A stretch of 64,000 nt of DNA from Curtobacterium sp. MCBD17_035 (GTDB lineage: Bacteria; Actinomycetota; Actinomycetes; Actinomycetales; Microbacteriaceae), in contig NZ_CP126279.1 in NCBI RefSeq assembly GCF_003234815.2, positions 1,426,001 through 1,490,000 on the forward strand. Direction: 5' to 3'. The position numbers were made by a program, and so were the translations under genes. The notes under the pieces were generated by a model. The model saw nothing but the letters and a program-made list of their open reading frames with translations. It had not been told where the DNA came from and made no database searches. The first letter of the stretch is position 1. Each line of letters starts with the position of its first letter. Shown one piece after another: positions 60,161 to 64,000 of this stretch.

Positions 60161-62359
60161 TCAGACCGTCAACCGGTACATCCGGGCCTGCGCGTTCCCC
60201 GCCTCGGTGCCGATCGTCAGCCCGGCGGTGGTGGGCGTGACGGACCAGGGCGCGCCGACGCCGGCGGGCGGGTAGACCTGCTCGACGGTCGGCACGCTGC
60301 CACCCAGGTGCGGCAGGGCGAGCTCGACGTCGCCGGCCGCGGCCGGGAGGCGCCACACCACCAGGAGCGTCTCGTCACCGGCGTCGAACGCGACCGACAG
60401 CCACTGGTCGTCCCACGTCGGCAGCCCGGTCGGGAACCGGGGGACCGCGCGGGCGAGGGTGTGCTTGGTGGCCTGGTGGGCCTCCACGGCGGCACCGACC
60501 AGGGCGAGCTGGTCATCGTCCATGCCGCTGAGCACGCCCGCGAGGTACAGGCGACCGGCGAGCCCGGCACCCATCGCGAACACGATCTCCTCGTCCGACA
60601 TCGTCGGCTGCGGGTACGCCCAGTTGCCCGCCTGCTCGGGCAGCACGTGTGCGAGGGCCCCGACGGCGATCGCCGGGTACAGGAGCGGGTCCTGCTGGTC
60701 CGAGGTGGACTGCAGCTGCAGGGTGCCGAGCATCGCGGGATCCGAGCGCATGGCCCCGGATCCGCAGTTCTCGATGACCAGGTCCGGGTGGCGGTCGAGC
60801 ACGTCGCCGAGCCACGCCAGCAGCGCCCGGTCGTGTTCGAGCAGGCCCTGGCCCGCGGACTCGGCGCCGACGTCCGTGCCGGCGCCGGGCGTGACGTTGT
60901 AGTCGAACTTGAAGTAGCCGATGCCGAACTCGGCGATGAGCCGGTCGACCGCCTCGTCGAGGTGTGCGCGTGCCGCCGGGGAGCGCATGTCGAGGAAGTA
61001 CCGCTGGTGCTCGCGGATCCGTTCGCCGTGCCGTCGGAGGAACGCCTCGTCGGGGAGCGTCTCGGCCGCGGTGCTCGTGACGCCGACCACCTCGGGTTCG
61101 AGCCAGACCCCGGGCACCATGCCACGGTCCCGGATGTGGTCGACGACCGCGCCGAAGCCGTCCGGGAACCGCAGGGTGGACGGCCGCCAGTCGCCGACGC
61201 TCGCCCACCATCCGGCGGAGTCGTCGTACCAGCCGGCGTCGATGCAGAAGTACTCGGCACCGGCCCGCGCTGCTGCGTCGACGAGCGGCAGGAGCTTCGC
61301 CGTGGTCGGGTCGCCCTCGAGCGTGTTCATGTAGTCGTTGAACACCACGGGCAGCGTGTCACCGACGGGGTGCGGTCGTCGGGCCGCGCGTCGATGTGTG
61401 GCGAGGTTCCCGAGGGCGTCCTCGAACGACGCCGCGACGGTCACGGTGACGGGCACGGTCGTGAACGTGACGTCGGGCGTCAGGGTGAGCGACCACTGGT
61501 GGTCGGCGTCCTCGGGACCGAGCAGCGCGACGTAGGCAGCGTCGTGGGAGCGGTCGCCCTTCGGTGGTCCGTACGGCTCCGGCGCGCGGACCCGGTCCTC
61601 GATCGGCACGGCGCCCCGGTTCCAGTCGGGGTCCTCGCCGACCTCCCAGTGCCAGGCGCCGTTGTGCTCGATCTGCCACGCGAGCGTTCGGCCGGTGCTC
61701 CGGGCGACGGCGGCACCCGCGGGGTTGTACAGGCCGGACGACCACGTCGAGGTGCTCGTGGCGGCGATGCGGTTCCGGCTCGTCTCGCCGCGCGCCCCGG
61801 GGTCGATGGACGGCAGACCGGGAGCGCGGAGCGGGGTGGGCGCCCACCGGTTCTCGGCGGACCACCCGGTGCGCGCCGACCAGATGTCGAGGTCGTCGAT
61901 GTCCTCGGAGACCACGGCCCCGGTGGCGAGACTCGTGACCGCCCAGAGCGTGAGGGGAGCCGCGCCGTCACGGAGCGACACGGTCGTCACGGTGCGGACG
62001 GCGGGCGCTCCGCCGACGAGCTCGAACCGCGAGGTCACGACGAGCCCGTCGGGGTGCTCCTGGCGGATCTCGAGGCACTCGCGCCCGGGCCGTCCGTCCA
62101 TCGCGGGCTCGGTCGTCGCGACGTGCGTGACGTACCGGAGGCCCGCGCCGAGTTCGGTGCCGTCGAACCGGTAGCTGTTGTTCCGCCGCCCGTACCGGGG
62201 CGCGAGCACCTCGACGAGGGGCTGCGTGGGCAGCAGGTCGTCCTGGATCCGCGGCGCCGGAGCGGCCGGACCCGCCAGTGACACGAGCCGGACCGGCCCG
62301 TCCTCGTCGGCGGCGAACGTCAGGGTGAGGGATGAGGGTTCCCAGGAGAAGTGCGTCAC
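60161..62359 (-). CDS. GH36 alpha-galactosidase
   Basis: Cytoplasmic alpha-galactosidase of 732 residues, the usual length of tetrameric GH36 enzymes. An N-terminal beta-supersandwich (to about 330) precedes the TIM barrel with YFCIDAGWYDD (371-381), GVWLEPEVVG, the nucleophile Asp486 in GYFKFDYN, ENCGSGAMRSDP and the acid/base Asp554 in QSTSDQQDP. It hydrolyses raffinose, stachyose or melibiose-type galactosides. The start is GTG at 62357-62359 with GAGGAAG four bases ahead; ATG at 62374 is an alternative that would put the ribosome site within the gene. Divergent from a sugar-binding protein. No signal peptide. Confidence 0.95.
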   Translation of the reverse strand: MTHFSWEPSSLTLTFAADEDGPVRLVSLAGPAAPAPRIQDDLLPTQPLVEVLAPRYGRRNNSYRFDGTELGAGLRYVTHVATTEPAMDGRPGRECLEIRQEHPDGLVVTSRFELVGGAPAVRTVTTVSLRDGAAPLTLWAVTSLATGAVVSEDIDDLDIWSARTGWSAENRWAPTPLRAPGLPSIDPGARGETSRNRIAATSTSTWSSGLYNPAGAAVARSTGRTLAWQIEHNGAWHWEVGEDPDWNRGAVPIEDRVRAPEPYGPPKGDRSHDAAYVALLGPEDADHQWSLTLTPDVTFTTVPVTVTVAASFEDALGNLATHRRAARRPHPVGDTLPVVFNDYMNTLEGDPTTAKLLPLVDAAARAGAEYFCIDAGWYDDSAGWWASVGDWRPSTLRFPDGFGAVVDHIRDRGMVPGVWLEPEVVGVTSTAAETLPDEAFLRRHGERIREHQRYFLDMRSPAARAHLDEAVDRLIAEFGIGYFKFDYNVTPGAGTDVGAESAGQGLLEHDRALLAWLGDVLDRHPDLVIENCGSGAMRSDPAMLGTLQLQSTSDQQDPLLYPAIAVGALAHVLPEQAGNWAYPQPTMSDEEIVFAMGAGLAGRLYLAGVLSGMDDDQLALVGAAVEAHQATKHTLARAVPRFPTGLPTWDDQWLSVAFDAGDETLLVVWRLPAAAGDVELALPHLGGSVPTVEQVYPPAGVGAPWSVTPTTAGLTIGTEAGNAQARMYRLTV

Positions 62360-62424
62360 GGTGCTTCCTCGCATCGGTCGGACGGGTCGGTCAGCGGCGA
62401 CCGTAGCACCGCGAGAGCGGTTTT

Positions 62425-62457
62425 GGTAACGTTTACATTCGTTATCATCCCGTTACC
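62425..62457. promoter_or_regulatory. Operator-like AT-rich element between GH36 and sugar-binding protein genes
   Basis: GGTAACG (62425-62431) and CGTTATC (62440-62446) form an inverted repeat with 8 bp spacing, followed by another half-site CGTTACC (62451-62457). This is a strikingly AT-rich patch in a divergent interval. It resembles a LacI/GalR-type site with CGTTWAC core. No local regulator gene is seen in the window. Confidence 0.65.
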
Positions 62458-62638
62458 GAACGCGCTTGACCGGCTTCCCGGCCGCCGGACATGATCGTCC
62501 CCACGTTCCGGAGCCGAGCAGCCCGGGACCCACATCTGGCCCAGGCGGACACCCCGTCCGCGGGTCTCCATCGGCGATGGCGCCGGTGGTCCGTCGGCGT
62601 GCCCGCCGGCGGTCTCGTCAGGACTCGAGGAGGCGTCC

Positions 62639-63988
62639 GTGAACGATCAGAAAGCCCAGCCCGGAGACGACGGACGGCTCTCACGCCGTGGGTTCGTCGG
62701 CATGGGCGCGGCCATCGCGGGCGGGGCCCTGCTGTCCCCCCTCGCAGTCGCCGGCGTGCCGTCCGGCGCCGCCGAGGCCGCCGTCCCGAAGAACGTGAAG
62801 GCCGACCTCGTCCTGTCGACGTGGGACATCGCCGCGGACCTCGTCACGTACGCGAAGTTCGCCGCGGCGTACAAGAAGACGCATCCCGGGGTGAACATCA
62901 AGATCCAGAAGACGCCTGGCGGCGACTTCAACCAGTGGTTCACGACACAGCTCAGCGGTGGGAGCGCGCCCGACATCGTCCGCGTGACGTGGCAGTCGTT
63001 CGGCCGGTACGCCGAGAACGGCGGCCTCATCGACCTGTCGAAGTGGGTTCCCGCGCGGTACGGCAAGGGGTTCCAGAAGAGCTTCTGGCAGGCGTCGCTG
63101 CTCGACGGCAAGCCGCACGCGATCCCGCAACACACCGACACGTTCGCGACCTACTACCGCAAGGACGTCTTCGCGGCGATCGGCGAGCAGCCCCCGGCGA
63201 GCATCGGGCAGGCGTGGTCGCTGTCCGAGTTCCACGACCTGCTCGTCAAGGTCAAGAAGCAGACCGGCAAGTACGGCATGGTCTACGGCTTCGGCGGTCC
63301 GAACACGGCCTACCGCTGGCTCCCGTTCCTCTACATGATGGGCGGCCGGTTGCTCGACAACGACCTGAAGAAGCCGATGATCAACACCAAGAAGGGCATC
63401 GCCGCGCTCGACTGGTTCCAGGGCCTGTACAACGACGGCCTCATCCCGAAGTCGAACACGATCAAGGCCTCGAACGACGCCTCGACGCTCAACAGCTTCA
63501 CGACCGGTCAGGTCGGCGTCATGCTCTACGGCGACTGGCTCATGGGGGACGTCGGCAAGGGCCTCGATCAATCGAAGTGGGACGTCACGTACATGCCGAA
63601 GGGCAAGAAGGCCGCGTCCGACCTCGGCGGGAACCTGCTCGGCGTCTCGAAGTCGTCGAAGCACCCCGACGTCGCCGCCGACTTCATCAAGTTCGTCTGC
63701 AACCAGGCGAACATGGAGTACTTCTGCGAGAACGACCTGTTCCTGCCGATCCGCACCGCGCTCGACGCCGACTCGCTGCACTTCAGGTCCAACAACGACC
63801 AGATGAAGACGTTCGTGGAGCAGGTCGCCACGATCCCGACGAACATGGCGAAGATCGAGACGAGCCCGCAGTTCAACCAGATCAACGAGGTGCTCGCCGA
63901 CCAGCTCGACCTCTGCTTCATCGGGACGCAGACCCCGAAGGAGACGGCGAAGAACATCTCGGACGGGATCAGCCGTGTCGTCGGCTAG
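62639..63988 (+). CDS. Sugar ABC transporter substrate-binding protein with Tat signal
   Basis: A 449-residue binding protein. The Tat motif SRRGFVGMG (Arg16-Arg17) starts the signal, which ends around GAAEAAVPKN with no lipobox cysteine, so the protein is exported folded and not lipid-anchored. SBP family 1 blocks follow: DIVRVTWQSFGRYAENG, TYYRKDVFAAIG, KYGMVYGFGGPN, GQVGVMLYGDWLMG and AADFIKFVCNQANMEYF. Aromatic residues fit sugar binding. Start GTG at 62639 with GAGGAGG at 62627-62633. Divergent from GH36, so the ligand is likely an alpha-galactoside. Permease genes presumably follow past the right edge. Confidence 0.93.
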   Translation: MNDQKAQPGDDGRLSRRGFVGMGAAIAGGALLSPLAVAGVPSGAAEAAVPKNVKADLVLSTWDIAADLVTYAKFAAAYKKTHPGVNIKIQKTPGGDFNQWFTTQLSGGSAPDIVRVTWQSFGRYAENGGLIDLSKWVPARYGKGFQKSFWQASLLDGKPHAIPQHTDTFATYYRKDVFAAIGEQPPASIGQAWSLSEFHDLLVKVKKQTGKYGMVYGFGGPNTAYRWLPFLYMMGGRLLDNDLKKPMINTKKGIAALDWFQGLYNDGLIPKSNTIKASNDASTLNSFTTGQVGVMLYGDWLMGDVGKGLDQSKWDVTYMPKGKKAASDLGGNLLGVSKSSKHPDVAADFIKFVCNQANMEYFCENDLFLPIRTALDADSLHFRSNNDQMKTFVEQVATIPTNMAKIETSPQFNQINEVLADQLDLCFIGTQTPKETAKNISDGISRVVG

Positions 63989-64000
63989 CGAGGTCGCCGC

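Noticed and set aside
59453-62281. Long plus-strand frame (about 940 codons) opposite TelA and GH36
   Set aside because: Antisense to two clear genes, no recognisable domain.

Overview
The window is 64 kb of very GC-rich DNA with many GTG starts, dense gene packing and four-base start/stop overlaps. It carries Tat and lipoprotein signals, MsmEFG-type sugar importers, LacI and MocR regulators and UppP. This fits an actinobacterium, most likely Microbacteriaceae (Curtobacterium or a close relative). That assignment is inferred from gene content and composition; no rRNA gene is present. No tRNA, rRNA, CRISPR array, transposase, integrase or phage gene was found, so this looks like ordinary chromosome with a strong plant-carbohydrate theme.

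Layout. 1-7.3 kb: a DEAD-box RNA helicase cut by the left edge, membrane proteins, a CPA1 antiporter, a LysM lipoprotein, and a divergent MocR regulator/YczE pair. 7.4-10.8 kb: a secreted GH92 alpha-mannosidase. 10.9-13.6 kb: an MFS exporter, a shortened DHFR-fold protein and a PHP phosphoesterase. 13.6-22.3 kb: a seven-gene leftward operon (oxidoreductase, ABC importer, ThuA, second oxidoreductase, sugar isomerase) with a divergent LacI regulator and two matching operators. 22.4-28.1 kb: single genes including a CYP152-type P450 and an SGNH lipoprotein. 28.2-36.8 kb: a beta-galactoside operon with two different GH42 enzymes around an ABC importer, with its LacI regulator and a near-perfect operator. 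37-41.2 kb: an azoreductase/HxlR-family pair, an SRPBCC protein, a degenerate kinase-LuxR fusion and a ribulose monophosphate pair (PHI and HPS). 41.3-51.4 kb: Kup, UppP, AraC, AKR, XRE, amino-acid decarboxylase, glycerate kinase and a glutaredoxin-like protein. 51.4-55.9 kb: a dehydroshikimate dehydratase fused to an HPPD-like domain, an FAD monooxygenase and a UbiA prenyltransferase. 56-60 kb: a translationally coupled trio containing duplicated YbjQ-like domains, convergent with TelA. 60.1-64 kb: a GH36 alpha-galactosidase divergent from a Tat-exported sugar-binding protein.

How the genes work together. Three separate sugar uptake loci each bring a binding protein, and two bring permeases. 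None brings the ATPase, which is presumably shared and encoded elsewhere. Intracellular GH42 and GH36 enzymes and secreted GH92 suggest use of galactans, raffinose-type sugars and mannose-containing glycans. The ThuA/Gfo-Idh/isomerase operon looks like an oxidative sugar route whose substrate is unknown. The least explained parts are the YbjQ-trio/TelA block, the kinase-LuxR fusion and the ThuA operon.
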